The notes below the pieces were generated by a model that did no database searches, was not told where the DNA came from, and was given only the letters and a program-made list of their open reading frames with translations. A DNA stretch of 64,000 nt, from NCBI RefSeq assembly GCF_018614195.1, contig NZ_JAGGOT010000019.1, forward strand, positions 62,001-126,000, given 5' to 3'. The DNA is from Streptomyces sp. ISL-43. Its GTDB lineage: Bacteria; Actinomycetota; Actinomycetes; Streptomycetales; Streptomycetaceae. Shown piece by piece: positions 8,336 to 16,923 of the stretch. A program made the translations under genes and the position numbers. Position 1 is the stretch's first letter, and each line of letters starts with the position of its first letter.

Positions 8336-9058
8336 TCACAGCCAGAGGGTGTCGGCCGCCATCCGTTCCGCTTCCGTCTCCAGCAGGGGCGCGAAGGCCC
8401 GCCACAGGAGCAGGCAGGCACCCACGGCGGCCAGGACCCCGGCGAAGGTGTCGCTCAGCCACTGGGCGTGCTGCCAGGTGCGGCTCCACATCATGGCGCC
8501 GGTGTATCCCGCGCCGAAAAGCCACCACCAGCGCCGGCCGCCCGGCGGGAACAGCACCACCGCGGCCGCGATCACCAGGGCCACCGCGCTGAAGACCTGG
8601 CCGGAGGGGTACGAGCCGTCGTTGACCAGGACCCAGGTGTGCGGGGGCCGCGGCCTGTCGGCCAGCTGTTTCAGGGGCAGTACGACGAGCATGTTGGCCA
8701 CGATGGCCGTGGTGAAGACGAAGAGCGCCGACCGCCAGCGCCCGTACATGCACAGGCAGCCCATCAGCAACAGCGGCAGGACCGTGCCCAGGGGGCCGCC
8801 GAGGCGGTCGAGGGCGGTGGCGAACCCGGTGGCGGAGTCGGCGGGCGAGCCGTTCAGCGAAGCGGCCCAGGCGTCGTCGAGGCCCTGGAAGAAGGGTCGT
8901 TCGCCCATCCGCAGGAGCAGTCCGATCAGCACGGACAGGAGGGTCAGTGCCGCGCCCCAGGCGGCGGCGTGGCGGGGCGGCGGCGCGGGTACCGGGCGCC
9001 GGGGCGGCCGGGCGGGGATCGGGGCCGGCGCGGGGGCGGGAGCGGGGAATCGAGGCAT
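8336..9058 (-). CDS. PAP2-fold membrane protein lacking both catalytic histidines
   Basis: 240 residues with about six membrane segments after a Pro/Ala-rich N-terminus. The three PAP2 phosphatase motifs are recognisable: KQLADRPRP (130-138), PSGQ (151-154) and SRTWQHAQWLSD (192-203). In active family members the second is PSGH and the third has His at the position of Gln199. Both substitutions are CAG codons on the minus strand. The paralogue at 31038 keeps both histidines. So the fold is kept but phosphatase chemistry is probably lost; it may bind a lipid phosphate or regulate the paralogue. The ATG at 9058 follows GAAAGG. Two TTACACGTG-type sites lie upstream. Confidence 0.88.
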   Translation of the reverse strand: MPRFPAPAPAPAPIPARPPRRPVPAPPPRHAAAWGAALTLLSVLIGLLLRMGERPFFQGLDDAWAASLNGSPADSATGFATALDRLGGPLGTVLPLLLMGCLCMYGRWRSALFVFTTAIVANMLVVLPLKQLADRPRPPHTWVLVNDGSYPSGQVFSAVALVIAAAVVLFPPGGRRWWWLFGAGYTGAMMWSRTWQHAQWLSDTFAGVLAAVGACLLLWRAFAPLLETEAERMAADTLWL

Positions 9059-9320
9059 GGCGGGACCTTTCGCGGTCGCCTCCCCGGGCGGTGGGGGCGT
9101 GCGGGGAGGTGGCGTACGGGCGCGGGGCGCGGAGGTGCGCGGAGGGGGCCGGGGCGGGCCGGCGCGGCGGTGGAGCCGCAGGGGTGGGCGGGCTCTTCCG
9201 GTGCGCGACGGCGGGGCCGTCACGGTGCGGCACGGAGTATTGCGGAAGCGTGACCGTCGCCACAAGGGCAAGAGAGTTTTCGGACGGGTCCGGGCCCGGC
9301 CGGTGGTCTCATCCGGCTGG

Positions 9321-9332
9321 TTACACGTGATC
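9321..9332. promoter_or_regulatory. Operator-like site TTACACGTGATC
   Basis: Shares its first nine bases with the TTACACGTGTAA palindrome; lies in the PAP2/MFS divergent region. Confidence 0.45.
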
Positions 9333-9432
9333 GACCTGGCTTTCGTGCACGGGTCACGATCTGGGCGGAGACCCGCTCCAACCCTTGGCGAGACCCGGGA
9401 ACGGGTGCTACACAGTGTCCAAGCACTTCCAG

Positions 9433-9444
9433 TGACACGTGTAA
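9433..9444. promoter_or_regulatory. Operator-like site TGACACGTGTAA
   Basis: Eleven of twelve matches to TTACACGTGTAA; about 250 bases upstream of the MFS start and 375 upstream of the PAP2-type start. Confidence 0.5.
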
Positions 9445-9461
9445 CAACATCGTGTCGACCG

Positions 9462-9519
9462 CACCGCACCGCAGGCCCTTCACTGCATTGCACCGCACCG
9501 CAGGCCCTTCACTGCACTG
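9462..9519. repeat. 29-base direct repeat, two adjoining copies
   Basis: Unit begins CACCGCACCGCAGGCCCTTC and is repeated immediately with one mismatch in 29 (CATTG versus CACTG at the end). Further short CACTG/CACCG echoes follow. Only two units, no spacers, so not a CRISPR. Confidence 0.8.
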
Positions 9520-9695
9520 CACTGCACCCACCGCACCGAGCAACCGCGCCGCGTCAGCCGCATCGCGCTCGGCGCGGCGTTCCCGGCGACGCCCTCGTGC
9601 GCAACAGCACCCTCGGCGTCTCCGTCCTCCCCGCGCACCGCACCCCGGCGGTACCCCCCACGCCACCTCCCCGCTCCGTCCCCCGAGGAGTCGTC

Positions 9696-10964
9696 ATGGC
9701 CACGAACGAGATCACCGACCCGCCCGGCCTGGCGGATCCCGAACCTTCCCGCGGACGCGGGCTCCTGCTCCTCCTGCTGGTCGCGAACTCCGCGATGATG
9801 GCCGTCTACATGGGTGTCGGCTCGGTCCTGCTGCCCACCCAGATCGCCGCGATCGCCGGCGACGACAAGGTCGCCGTCCTGGGCCTCATCGGCGGCATCA
9901 GCGCGATCTTCGCGACCGCGTTCAACCCGATAGCCGGCGCCCTCTCCGACCGCAGCGGGCGCCGCAACCCCTGGGTGCTGGGCGGCGCCCTCGCCTCGCT
10001 CGGCGGCCTGGCCCTCCTCGGCAGCGTCAGTACCGCACTGCTCGTCGGGATCGGCTGGTGCCTGGTCCAGGCGACCATGAACGTCTACCAGGCCGCCGTC
10101 ACCGCGATCGTGCCCGACCGGGTGCCCGCCGCCCGGCGCGGGACCGCGTCCGCGCTGGTGGGACTGGGTCTGCCCATCGGCGGCACGGTCGGCGTACTGA
10201 TCGCCTCCCAGACCGCGGACCACCTGCGCACCGGCTACCTCGTCTTCGGCGGGGTCATCGCCGGGGCCGCGCTGCTGCTCACCACCTTCTGCCGGGACGT
10301 GCCGCGCTCCGAGCCCGCCCCGGGCACGTCCGCCGCGGACGCGCCCGCCGCCCCCAAGGGGGCCCAGGTCAAGGCCTTCCTCTCGGCGCTCGGCAACCAC
10401 GACTTCCGGTGGGCCTTCATCGGGCGGGCGCTGATGGTCCTCGGCTACTTCTCGGTGGTCGGCTACCAGCTCTACATCCTGGACGACCACATCGCGCTCC
10501 CCGAGGGGCTGACCCCGCCGGCCGCGATGGCGATGCTCACTCCCGTCTCGATGGTCGCGATGGCCGTCTCCACGGTGGTCGGCGGGCTGCTGTCCGACCG
10601 CTGGAACCGGCGCAAGGTGTTCGTCGGCGTCTCGGCGGCCCTCGCCGGGCTGGTCATGGTGGTTCCCGTGGTCAGCCCGACGTGGACGGGCATGCTCGTC
10701 TTCAGCGCGCTCAACGGCCTCGCCTTCGGGTGCTTCATGGCCGTCGACACCGCGCTCGTCACCCTGGTGCTGCCCCGGGCCGAGGACGCCGCCCGCGACA
10801 TGGGCGTCCTGAACATCGCGAACGCCGGGCCCCAGATCATCGCCCCGTTCGTCGCCTCCGCCGTCGTCACGGCCCTGGGCGGATACACCCCGCTGTTCCT
10901 GGTCGGCGGCGCCCTCTCGCTGATCGGCGCGCTGGCCATCCTCCCGATCCGCAGCGTGCGCTGA
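9696..10964 (+). CDS. MFS transporter
   Basis: 422 residues with about 12 hydrophobic segments. The loop between helices 2 and 3 carries the MFS signature ALSDRSGRRNPWVLGG, and the equivalent GLLSDRWNRRKVF follows helix 8. GAGGAG lies 6 bases before the ATG at 9696. Proteins of this shape move sugars, drugs or metabolites by proton coupling; the substrate cannot be told. It is divergent from the degenerate PAP2 gene and shares its candidate operators, so both may be controlled by the LacI-family protein at 5457. Confidence 0.88.
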   Translation: MATNEITDPPGLADPEPSRGRGLLLLLLVANSAMMAVYMGVGSVLLPTQIAAIAGDDKVAVLGLIGGISAIFATAFNPIAGALSDRSGRRNPWVLGGALASLGGLALLGSVSTALLVGIGWCLVQATMNVYQAAVTAIVPDRVPAARRGTASALVGLGLPIGGTVGVLIASQTADHLRTGYLVFGGVIAGAALLLTTFCRDVPRSEPAPGTSAADAPAAPKGAQVKAFLSALGNHDFRWAFIGRALMVLGYFSVVGYQLYILDDHIALPEGLTPPAAMAMLTPVSMVAMAVSTVVGGLLSDRWNRRKVFVGVSAALAGLVMVVPVVSPTWTGMLVFSALNGLAFGCFMAVDTALVTLVLPRAEDAARDMGVLNIANAGPQIIAPFVASAVVTALGGYTPLFLVGGALSLIGALAILPIRSVR

Positions 10965-11127
10965 TCCCGTCGCCACCCCACATTCTCCGGGCCGCCTCCC
11001 ATGCCCCCGGGCGGCGGCCCGGCCAGCACTCCGGCGGGCTCGTGCCGAGGGTCGCGAGCCCGCCGGTCCCCACCCTTCCCGGCCCTCATCCCGTCCCCAC
11101 TCCACTCCCTCTCCGAAGGAGCGTTCT

Positions 11128-12054
11128 GTGCAACGCAAGCGAGTTCTGCCGTTGGCCGCCCTGCTGCTGTGCGCGCCGGCCCTCGCCGGTACGGTGCCCG
11201 CCGCCGCGGCCGAGCCGCAGGCCGGTCCGGCGCCCGCACCCGTGCCCGCGAGCCGGCTGCGGATCCTGCTCACCAATGACGACGGCTACAACGCGCCCGG
11301 CATCCGTATCGCGTTCGAGAGGCTGACCGCCGCCGGGCACGACGTCACCATCGTGGCCCCGCTCACGAATCAGAGCGGCACCGGCACGAAGATGATGAGT
11401 GCCCCCTCGGTGACGGTCCGCCACCCCGAGCCGAAGGTATGGGCCGTCGACGGAACGCCCGGCGATTCGGTGGCCTTCGGGCTCTCCGAGGTGTTCGAGG
11501 GCCGCGCGCCCGACCTGGTGGTGTCGGGCACCAACTTCGGGCCGAACGTGGCCGGCCTCGCCACCCACTCCGGAACGGTCGGCGGCGCCGTCGCCGCCCT
11601 GGAGGCAGGTGTACCCGCCATCGCCCTGAGCACCGGCGGCGTCACGGCTCCGGACCCGGTGACCACGGTCAACGCGATGGGACCGACGCTCGACTTCGCC
11701 GTCAAGCTGATCGACCGGCTGCGCACGCGGGCCAGGTCCGGCCCCCTGCTGCCCGAGGGCGTCGGCCTGAACGTCAACCACCCCGTCGTCGGCGCCGACG
11801 GCAAGGGCACCCCGGCCGGGGTGGCCACCACCTTCCAGGACGCGCAGGTCCTGCTGAAGGCCGACTTCACCGACGCCGGCGACGGCACTTGGAAGGTCGG
11901 CGTGACGGTCGACCTGCGGACGCCGGCCCGGGGCAGCGATGTGGAAGCCGTGAGCGCCGGGAAGATCGCCGTCAGCCCGATGAACGCCGACTGGAACACG
12001 GGACCGGCCGCCCACGCCGTCACCGCCGCCCTGATCGCCGGGCTGCGCCCGTAG
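11128..12054 (+). CDS. surE: Exported SurE-type 5'/3'-nucleotidase (acid phosphatase)
   Basis: 308 residues from a GTG start preceded by GAAGGAG. Residues 1-30 are a Sec signal peptide (RKR, then LPLAALLLCAPALAG, cleavage near AAAA). The mature part opens with LLTNDDGYNAPG, the Asp-Asp metal site of SurE, and continues with IVAPLTNQSG and VVSGTNFGPN, both conserved SurE metal/phosphate motifs. Classical SurE is cytoplasmic; this one is exported and would dephosphorylate nucleotides or other phosphomonoesters outside the cell. It is followed after 94 bases by an exported carboxylesterase on the same strand. Confidence 0.9.
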   Translation: MQRKRVLPLAALLLCAPALAGTVPAAAAEPQAGPAPAPVPASRLRILLTNDDGYNAPGIRIAFERLTAAGHDVTIVAPLTNQSGTGTKMMSAPSVTVRHPEPKVWAVDGTPGDSVAFGLSEVFEGRAPDLVVSGTNFGPNVAGLATHSGTVGGAVAALEAGVPAIALSTGGVTAPDPVTTVNAMGPTLDFAVKLIDRLRTRARSGPLLPEGVGLNVNHPVVGADGKGTPAGVATTFQDAQVLLKADFTDAGDGTWKVGVTVDLRTPARGSDVEAVSAGKIAVSPMNADWNTGPAAHAVTAALIAGLRP

Positions 12055-12148
12055 CCGTCCGGCCCGTCCGCAACACCCGCCTGCTGTCCGGGGGCTGGGT
12101 GGGTGTGCCGCGCCCCGCCCCCGGATCGTCGTCAACCCAGGAGTACGG

Positions 12149-13786
12149 ATGCAACGGCAACGGCTCTCGACCCGGATCGCCCGGCTTTCCACGGCAAGAC
12201 CCTTGCTCGGTGCGGCACTCGCGCTGACCGCCCTGATCGCCGCGGCCCTCCCGGCGGCCGCCTCTCCCGCAGGCAAGTACCCCGGCCCGTCGGACGGTTC
12301 GCCCCGCCCTGTGGTCTCCGTGGCGCAGGGCGCGCTGCGCGGCCGCGTCCACGACGGAGCGCAGGAGTTCCTCGGCGTGCCCTACGCGGCGGCGCCGGTC
12401 GGGGACGGTCGGCTGCGCGCACCACAGGAGCCCCGGCGCTGGAACGGGGTCCGCGAGGCTGTCGAACAGGCGCCCGCCTGCCTGCAGTTCTCGCCGTTCG
12501 GGCTGCGGGATCCCCGGGCTGTCAGCGAGGACTGCCTGTACCTGGACGTGTACCGGCCGCGAAGTGCACGCGCGGGGGCCCGGCTGCCGGTGATCCTCTG
12601 GATGCACGGGGGCGCGTACAGCCAGGGCACCGGAACGCAGTTCGGCGGGCGCACGATGGCGGAGCTGACCGGCGGCATCGTGATCAGCATCAACTACCGC
12701 CTCGGCCAGCTGGGTTATCTGGGCCTTCCCGAACTGGGCCGGGAGAACGCGCCCCGCTCCGGGTCCTTCGGCCTGATGGACCAGATCCAGGCGCTGCGCT
12801 GGACGCGGGAGAACATCGGCGCCTTCGGCGGGGATCGGGGCAACGTCACCGTCTCCGGCCAGTCGGCGGGCAGCGGTTCGGTGTGCGGGCTGCTGGCCGC
12901 CCCGTCCGCGGCGGGGCTGTTCCACCGGGCCGTGCTGCAGAGCGGGCCGTGCACGCTGCTGCGTACCCCGGACGGAGCACGCGCCGAGTCCGAGGCACGC
13001 GCCTTCGCCGCGAGCGCGGGCTGCGCCGATCCGGCCGGGGTCGTGGCGTGCCTGCGTGCCGCCTCCGGGCAGGCGCTGGTGGACGCGGCCCGGACGCACG
13101 CGACGTCGGGCCCGGCGTCGGGCGACGGACTGCTCCCGAGGGATCCGGCCGCCGCGATCGCGGCGGGAACCTGGAACAAGGTCCCGGTCCTGATCGGCAG
13201 CACCCGTTCCGAGGCGCGCTTCTTCGTCGCGCTGACCCAGCCGGGTCTCACGGCCGAGCAGTACGCGGAGCAGGTCCTGTCGGGCTACGGCGCGGCAGGG
13301 CCGGAGGTCCTCCTGCGCTACCCGGTCTCGGCACACGGGTCCCCGTACCTGGCGCTGTCGGCCGTCATGACGGATTCGACGTTCGCCTGCCAGACGGCCT
13401 GGACGGCTCAGCTGTTCGCCCGACAGGTCCCCACCTTCGCCTACGAGTTCGACGACCCGGACTCGCCGACCCTGGCGGGCGCGCAGGTCCCGGGCCTGGA
13501 CGAGTCGAACGCGCACAGCGCCGAGCTGGCCTATCTGCACGACTTCACCATGGGCGAGCGGCCCCTGAGCTCCGTCCAGGTCGCGCTGGCGACGCGGATG
13601 AAGCGCTACTGGGGTGCCTTCGCGCGCTACGGGGTTCCCGCGGCGGCGGGCCAGACCCCGTGGCCGGCGACCGGCCCGGGCGGAGCGGTACTGAAGCTCG
13701 GTCCCACGGGCGACCGGCTCGACCGGGAGTTCGCGGCGGATCACCAGTGCGGGTTCTGGCGGACCCAGCCCTCCCGGCCGCTCTGA
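12149..13786 (+). CDS. Secreted type-B carboxylesterase
   Basis: 545 residues. A twin-Arg-free Sec signal (about 1-40, ending in LPAAASPA) is followed by the carboxylesterase type-B fold: FLGVPYAAAPVG, SEDCLYLDVY (126-135), the oxyanion motif MHGGA and the nucleophile motif SGQSAGS with Ser239. Start ATG has CAGGAG 8 bases upstream. Four cysteines in the N-terminal half suit disulfides in an extracellular enzyme. A GC-rich hairpin at 13823 ends the transcript. Substrate unknown; the preceding exported phosphatase suggests a scavenging role. Confidence 0.92.
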   Translation: MQRQRLSTRIARLSTARPLLGAALALTALIAAALPAAASPAGKYPGPSDGSPRPVVSVAQGALRGRVHDGAQEFLGVPYAAAPVGDGRLRAPQEPRRWNGVREAVEQAPACLQFSPFGLRDPRAVSEDCLYLDVYRPRSARAGARLPVILWMHGGAYSQGTGTQFGGRTMAELTGGIVISINYRLGQLGYLGLPELGRENAPRSGSFGLMDQIQALRWTRENIGAFGGDRGNVTVSGQSAGSGSVCGLLAAPSAAGLFHRAVLQSGPCTLLRTPDGARAESEARAFAASAGCADPAGVVACLRAASGQALVDAARTHATSGPASGDGLLPRDPAAAIAAGTWNKVPVLIGSTRSEARFFVALTQPGLTAEQYAEQVLSGYGAAGPEVLLRYPVSAHGSPYLALSAVMTDSTFACQTAWTAQLFARQVPTFAYEFDDPDSPTLAGAQVPGLDESNAHSAELAYLHDFTMGERPLSSVQVALATRMKRYWGAFARYGVPAAAGQTPWPATGPGGAVLKLGPTGDRLDREFAADHQCGFWRTQPSRPL

Positions 13787-13822
13787 CGGGCGACGAGACT
13801 CGGTGATCCGTACCGGGTGATT

Positions 13823-13848
13823 CGCGCCCCCGTCAAGGCGGGGGCGCG
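13823..13848. terminator. Hairpin after the secreted carboxylesterase
   Basis: CGCGCCCCC and GGGGGCGCG flank an 8-base loop, 37 bases after the stop codon. Confidence 0.65.
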
Positions 13849-14007
13849 GTGCTCATCCTTTCGTGATCACCGAAATGGCGGCGGCCCGGGGGGTGCCGCC
13901 ACGCCGCCGGGTGCCCCGCGGACCACGGTCCCCCGGGGCATCCGGCGGTTCATCGCGCCCGCGCCGCGGGGGTAGGGGCACGGAGAAGGACGGACCCCCA
14001 CCGGCCT

Positions 14008-14257
14008 CCCGTCACCTCGGCCAAGGGGACGCTCGGCCACACGCTCGGCGCCGCCGGGGTCATCGAGGCGGCGCTCACGGTCCTCGCCCTGACGCAGGAC
14101 ACGGTTCCGCCCACGGCGGGGCTGACCGAGACCGACAGCGGCATGGACATCGACGTGGGTCACGGGAACCGCCAGGGACCACAAGTCGTCGATCGCGGTC
14201 AGCAATTCCTTCGGCTTCGGCGGACACAACGCCGTGGCCGTGCTCGCGCGGGCCTGA
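14008..14257 (+). pseudogene. Ketosynthase (FabF/KAS II type) C-terminal remnant with a frameshift
   Basis: The plus strand encodes VTSAKGTLGHTLGAAG, the conserved active-site His loop of beta-ketoacyl-ACP synthases, then IEAALTVLALTQDTVPPTAG as in the family. The reading frame changes near 14160-14180, after which the standard C-terminus NSFGFGGHNAVAVLARA and a stop follow in another frame. Everything before the His loop (about 300 residues including the catalytic Cys) is missing. It is a dead fragment, perhaps of a type II fatty-acid or polyketide ketosynthase whose cluster has been lost from this site. Confidence 0.8.
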
Positions 14258-14260
14258 CGA

Positions 14261-14294
14261 GCGGGCACCCGCCCACCGGGAGACGGGTGCCCGC
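14261..14294. terminator. Bidirectional hairpin GCGGGCACCCG / CGGGTGCCCGC
   Basis: An 11-bp perfect stem with a 12-base loop between the ketosynthase remnant and the convergent channel gene. Confidence 0.7.
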
Positions 14295-14308
14295 TCGGTC
14301 CGATCCGC

Positions 14309-15235
14309 CTACCGCACGCCCGCCGAGGCGCGCGCCTGCGGGGCGGAAGCCGCGGCCGGCGCCGCCTGCGCCGCGTTCGCCGACGAACCGAGCTGCGCCT
14401 CCATGTCGTCGAGGGCGCCGCGCACCGCCGCGATCCGCAGGAGGAGTTCGTCCGCGGCGTCCGCGGCCGCTTCCACCCCCCGTTCGGCCCGCTGGCTCTG
14501 CTCCTCCATCTCCCGTGCCTCCTCAAGGGCGTTGAGGACCACCCCGATCAGCACGTTGACCAGGACGAACGAGGCGAGGAGCACGTAGGAGGCGTAGAAG
14601 AGGATGCTGAAAGGGGACACGGCGAGCCCGGCGTGGACGGCGTCCCCGAGTCCTTCGAGCGTGATCAGCAGGAACAGCGTCAGCCCGGCCCGGCCGATCG
14701 AGCCGTAGTGCCCGGGGTCGTGGCCGGCGAAGCAGATCCACCCGATCATCGCGTACACGTAGAGGATCAGGGCGCCCACGAACAGGAAGCTGACGGTGCC
14801 GGGCAGGCTGCGCCCCACGGCGACGAGGAGGACCCGCAGCTGCGGCATGAACTGTGCGGTGCGCAGTACGCGCGCGAGGCGCAGCAGACGCAGAAGGGTG
14901 GTGTTCTCCCGCAGGAACGGGATGAAGGCCGAGGAGACGACCAGCAGGTCGAAGACGTTCCAGGGGTCCAGGAAGAAAGCTTTCGGCCGGTCTGCGTGAG
15001 CGCCCAGGCGGATCAGCATCTCCAGGGTGAAGGCGACCACGCAGAAGTGCTCGGTCATGGCGAGGAGTCGGCCGTACTCGGTGGTCAGGCCGCTGTACGT
15101 CTCGACGCCCAGGAGTAGGGCGTTGAAGAGGATCACCGCGAAAACGGCGAGCGAGAACGCGGGCGCCTCGCACACGTCACGGCAGTGCGCGGCCAGCCTT
15201 CCACGCCTGGTGTCCACCGCGGTCGGGTCGGTCAT
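14309..15235 (-). CDS. Voltage-gated-type cation channel (six-helix ion transport protein)
   Basis: 308 residues with the one-domain layout of bacterial sodium channels: S1-S3 (about 25-100), an S4 segment with regularly spaced arginines (RLLRLARVLR, about 115-125), S5, a pore loop and S6, then a C-terminal coiled coil rich in Glu/Arg (EEAREMEEQSQRAERG) as used for tetramer assembly. The pore reads TLEGLGD, where NaChBac has TLESWAS; the glutamate that sets cation selectivity is kept but the following residues differ, so ion preference is uncertain. Convergent with a remnant gene, divergent from the CoA-transferase at 15455. Confidence 0.88.
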   Translation of the reverse strand: MTDPTAVDTRRGRLAAHCRDVCEAPAFSLAVFAVILFNALLLGVETYSGLTTEYGRLLAMTEHFCVVAFTLEMLIRLGAHADRPKAFFLDPWNVFDLLVVSSAFIPFLRENTTLLRLLRLARVLRTAQFMPQLRVLLVAVGRSLPGTVSFLFVGALILYVYAMIGWICFAGHDPGHYGSIGRAGLTLFLLITLEGLGDAVHAGLAVSPFSILFYASYVLLASFVLVNVLIGVVLNALEEAREMEEQSQRAERGVEAAADAADELLLRIAAVRGALDDMEAQLGSSANAAQAAPAAASAPQARASAGVR

Positions 15236-15454
15236 CGTGCTCCCTCGTACGGGCCGCCGGCCGCCCCGTTCCGCACGCGCCGGCGTGCGCCGCTACGGAA
15301 GACGAGGCTGCCGAGGCGGTGTTCATGTTCCGCGTCGTGTAACGCGGGCCGGCGCGTATCGAGACGCTTTGAAGCGCTACATCGCCCGATCGGGTAACGC
15401 CGCTGCGCACCAGGTCACCGGCCGTGCGCGGGCGCGGTCGCGGAGGATGGCCCC

Positions 15455-16792
15455 ATGACGAGTCATGACGATGGGACCGCGCGGGCATGGGCCGCGCTGG
15501 GTGGGGCCGGCGAACTGGCGGGGCGGGTGGCCTACCGGGGCGCGAGCGGCCTGGGGGACGGGCCGCTGCCCGTACGGGAGCTCGCGCGGGCCACCGTGGG
15601 CGCGTGCGCGCTGGCCGCGGCGGAGCTTGCCGCCGTACGGGCGGGGGGCGGGGCGGACGACGTTGCCGCGCTGGTGGTGGACGAGGGGGCCGTGACCACG
15701 GCGTTCGTCAGTGAGCGGCACTTGCTGGTGGCCGGGCGGGCGCCGGTGACGTTCGCGCCGCTGTCAGGCTTCTGGCGGGCAGCCGACGGATGGGTGCGGA
15801 CGCACGCCAACTACCCGCATCACGAGGCCGCGCTGGTACGGGCGTTGGCGGCCGGGACGCGGGAGGGCGTCGCCCGGGCGGTCTCCCGGCGGGCGGCGGT
15901 GGACGTACAGGAGGCGGTCTACGCGCAGGGCGGGCTGGCGGTGGCCGTGGCGCCGGAGTTCGGGGAGCCGCAGCCGCTGGTCGAGCTGTGGGAATCGGGC
16001 GGCCGCGGCCGGGAGCTGGGCAGGAGCGCGGACCGGCTGCCGCTGGAGGGCGTACGGGTACTGGACCTGACCCGGGTCATCGCCGGACCGGTGGCCACCC
16101 GGACCCTGGGGCTGCTGGGCGCGGACGTGCTGCGTATCGACTCTCCGGGGCTCGCGGAGTCGGACGACGCGTACGCGGACACCGGCTTCGGGAAGCGGTC
16201 CGCGCTCCTGGACCTGGGCGCGGCGGCCGACCGGGCGGTGTTCGAGGAACTGCTCGCCGGAGCGGATGTGGTGGTGACGGGCTACCGGCCGGGGGCGCTG
16301 GCGCGCTACGGGCTCGGAGCGGACGAACTGCTGGCGAAGCGGCCGGGGTTGGTGGTCGCCGAGCTGTGCGCGTGGGGGTGGCGGGGCGCCTGGGCCGGGC
16401 GCAGGGGCTTCGACTCGCTGGTGCAGGCCGGGTACGGGATCTCCGCGGCCTGCGGGGACGGGCACGGGCCCGGGGTGCTGCCGGCGCAGGCACTGGACCA
16501 CGGGACGGGGTACCTGGTGGCGGCGGGTGTCCTGCGGGCGCTCGCGGAGGGCGGTGGGAGGGGACTGCGGTTCTCGCTGGCCGGTACGGCGTCGTGGCTG
16601 GTCCGCGACGTGCCGGCAGCCGGAGCCGGAGCCGGACCGGGGGCCGCCGTTCCCGGGTACGCGCCGGAGCCGTGGCTGCGCGAGACCGGATCTGGGTACG
16701 GGACGCTGCGCTACGCGGTGTCCCCGCTCGGGGGCGGGGAATGGGGGCACGGGCCCTCCCGTTGGGGGACGGACCGGCCCGGCTGGCTCTGA
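15455..16792 (+). CDS. CaiB/BaiF-type CoA-transferase family protein
   Basis: 445 residues. The first 190 residues are a poorly conserved N-terminal part; from about 205 a class III CoA-transferase core begins with VRVLDLTRVIAGPVATRTLG and ADVLRIDSP, which are family signatures. The aspartate that forms the acyl-enzyme intermediate in these enzymes should lie near FGKRSALLDL. In relatives this family transfers CoA between carboxylic acids without releasing it. No partner dehydratase or racemase is next to it, so the substrate is unknown. It stands alone between the channel gene and GAPDH. Confidence 0.85.
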   Translation: MTSHDDGTARAWAALGGAGELAGRVAYRGASGLGDGPLPVRELARATVGACALAAAELAAVRAGGGADDVAALVVDEGAVTTAFVSERHLLVAGRAPVTFAPLSGFWRAADGWVRTHANYPHHEAALVRALAAGTREGVARAVSRRAAVDVQEAVYAQGGLAVAVAPEFGEPQPLVELWESGGRGRELGRSADRLPLEGVRVLDLTRVIAGPVATRTLGLLGADVLRIDSPGLAESDDAYADTGFGKRSALLDLGAAADRAVFEELLAGADVVVTGYRPGALARYGLGADELLAKRPGLVVAELCAWGWRGAWAGRRGFDSLVQAGYGISAACGDGHGPGVLPAQALDHGTGYLVAAGVLRALAEGGGRGLRFSLAGTASWLVRDVPAAGAGAGPGAAVPGYAPEPWLRETGSGYGTLRYAVSPLGGGEWGHGPSRWGTDRPGWL

Positions 16793-16862
16793 CCCCGGCG
16801 GGCTGACCGTCGCGGCCGCCGCCGCTCCCTGAGCGGGACGGGCGCGTGGGCCCCGGACGACG

Positions 16863-16900
16863 CATGCCCCCCTGGCGACCGAGGTCGCCAGGGGGGCATG
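16863..16900. terminator. Bidirectional 17-bp hairpin between converging genes
   Basis: CATGCCCCCCTGGCGAC pairs perfectly with GTCGCCAGGGGGGCATG. It serves both the CoA-transferase (plus) and GAPDH (minus). Confidence 0.85.
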
Positions 16901-16923
16901 GGATCGTGCGGGGCCGGGCGGGA

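Larger units (their letters stand above)
9059..9695. other. 637-base divergent intergenic region
   Basis: Separates the PAP2-type gene (minus) from the MFS carrier (plus). I find no coding sequence with normal codon bias. It holds two TTACACGTG-type operator copies (9321, 9433) and a 29-base direct repeat (9462-9519). The inner part is AT-richer than the surroundings and likely contains both promoters. Confidence 0.5.

Noticed and set aside
9462..9519. Possible CRISPR-like repeat.
   Set aside because: Two adjoining units with no spacer and no cas genes.
10965..11127. Possible small gene between the MFS and SurE genes.
   Set aside because: No start with ribosome site and codon bias; looks like spacer.
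13863..14588. 241-codon plus-strand frame over the ketosynthase remnant.
   Set aside because: Composition is Arg/Ser/Ala rich and its 3' half is antisense to the channel gene; the KAS motifs lie in other frames.
15336..15342. CGTGTAA half-site between the channel and CoA-transferase genes.
   Set aside because: No second half; too short to count as a member of the TTACACGTGTAA set.
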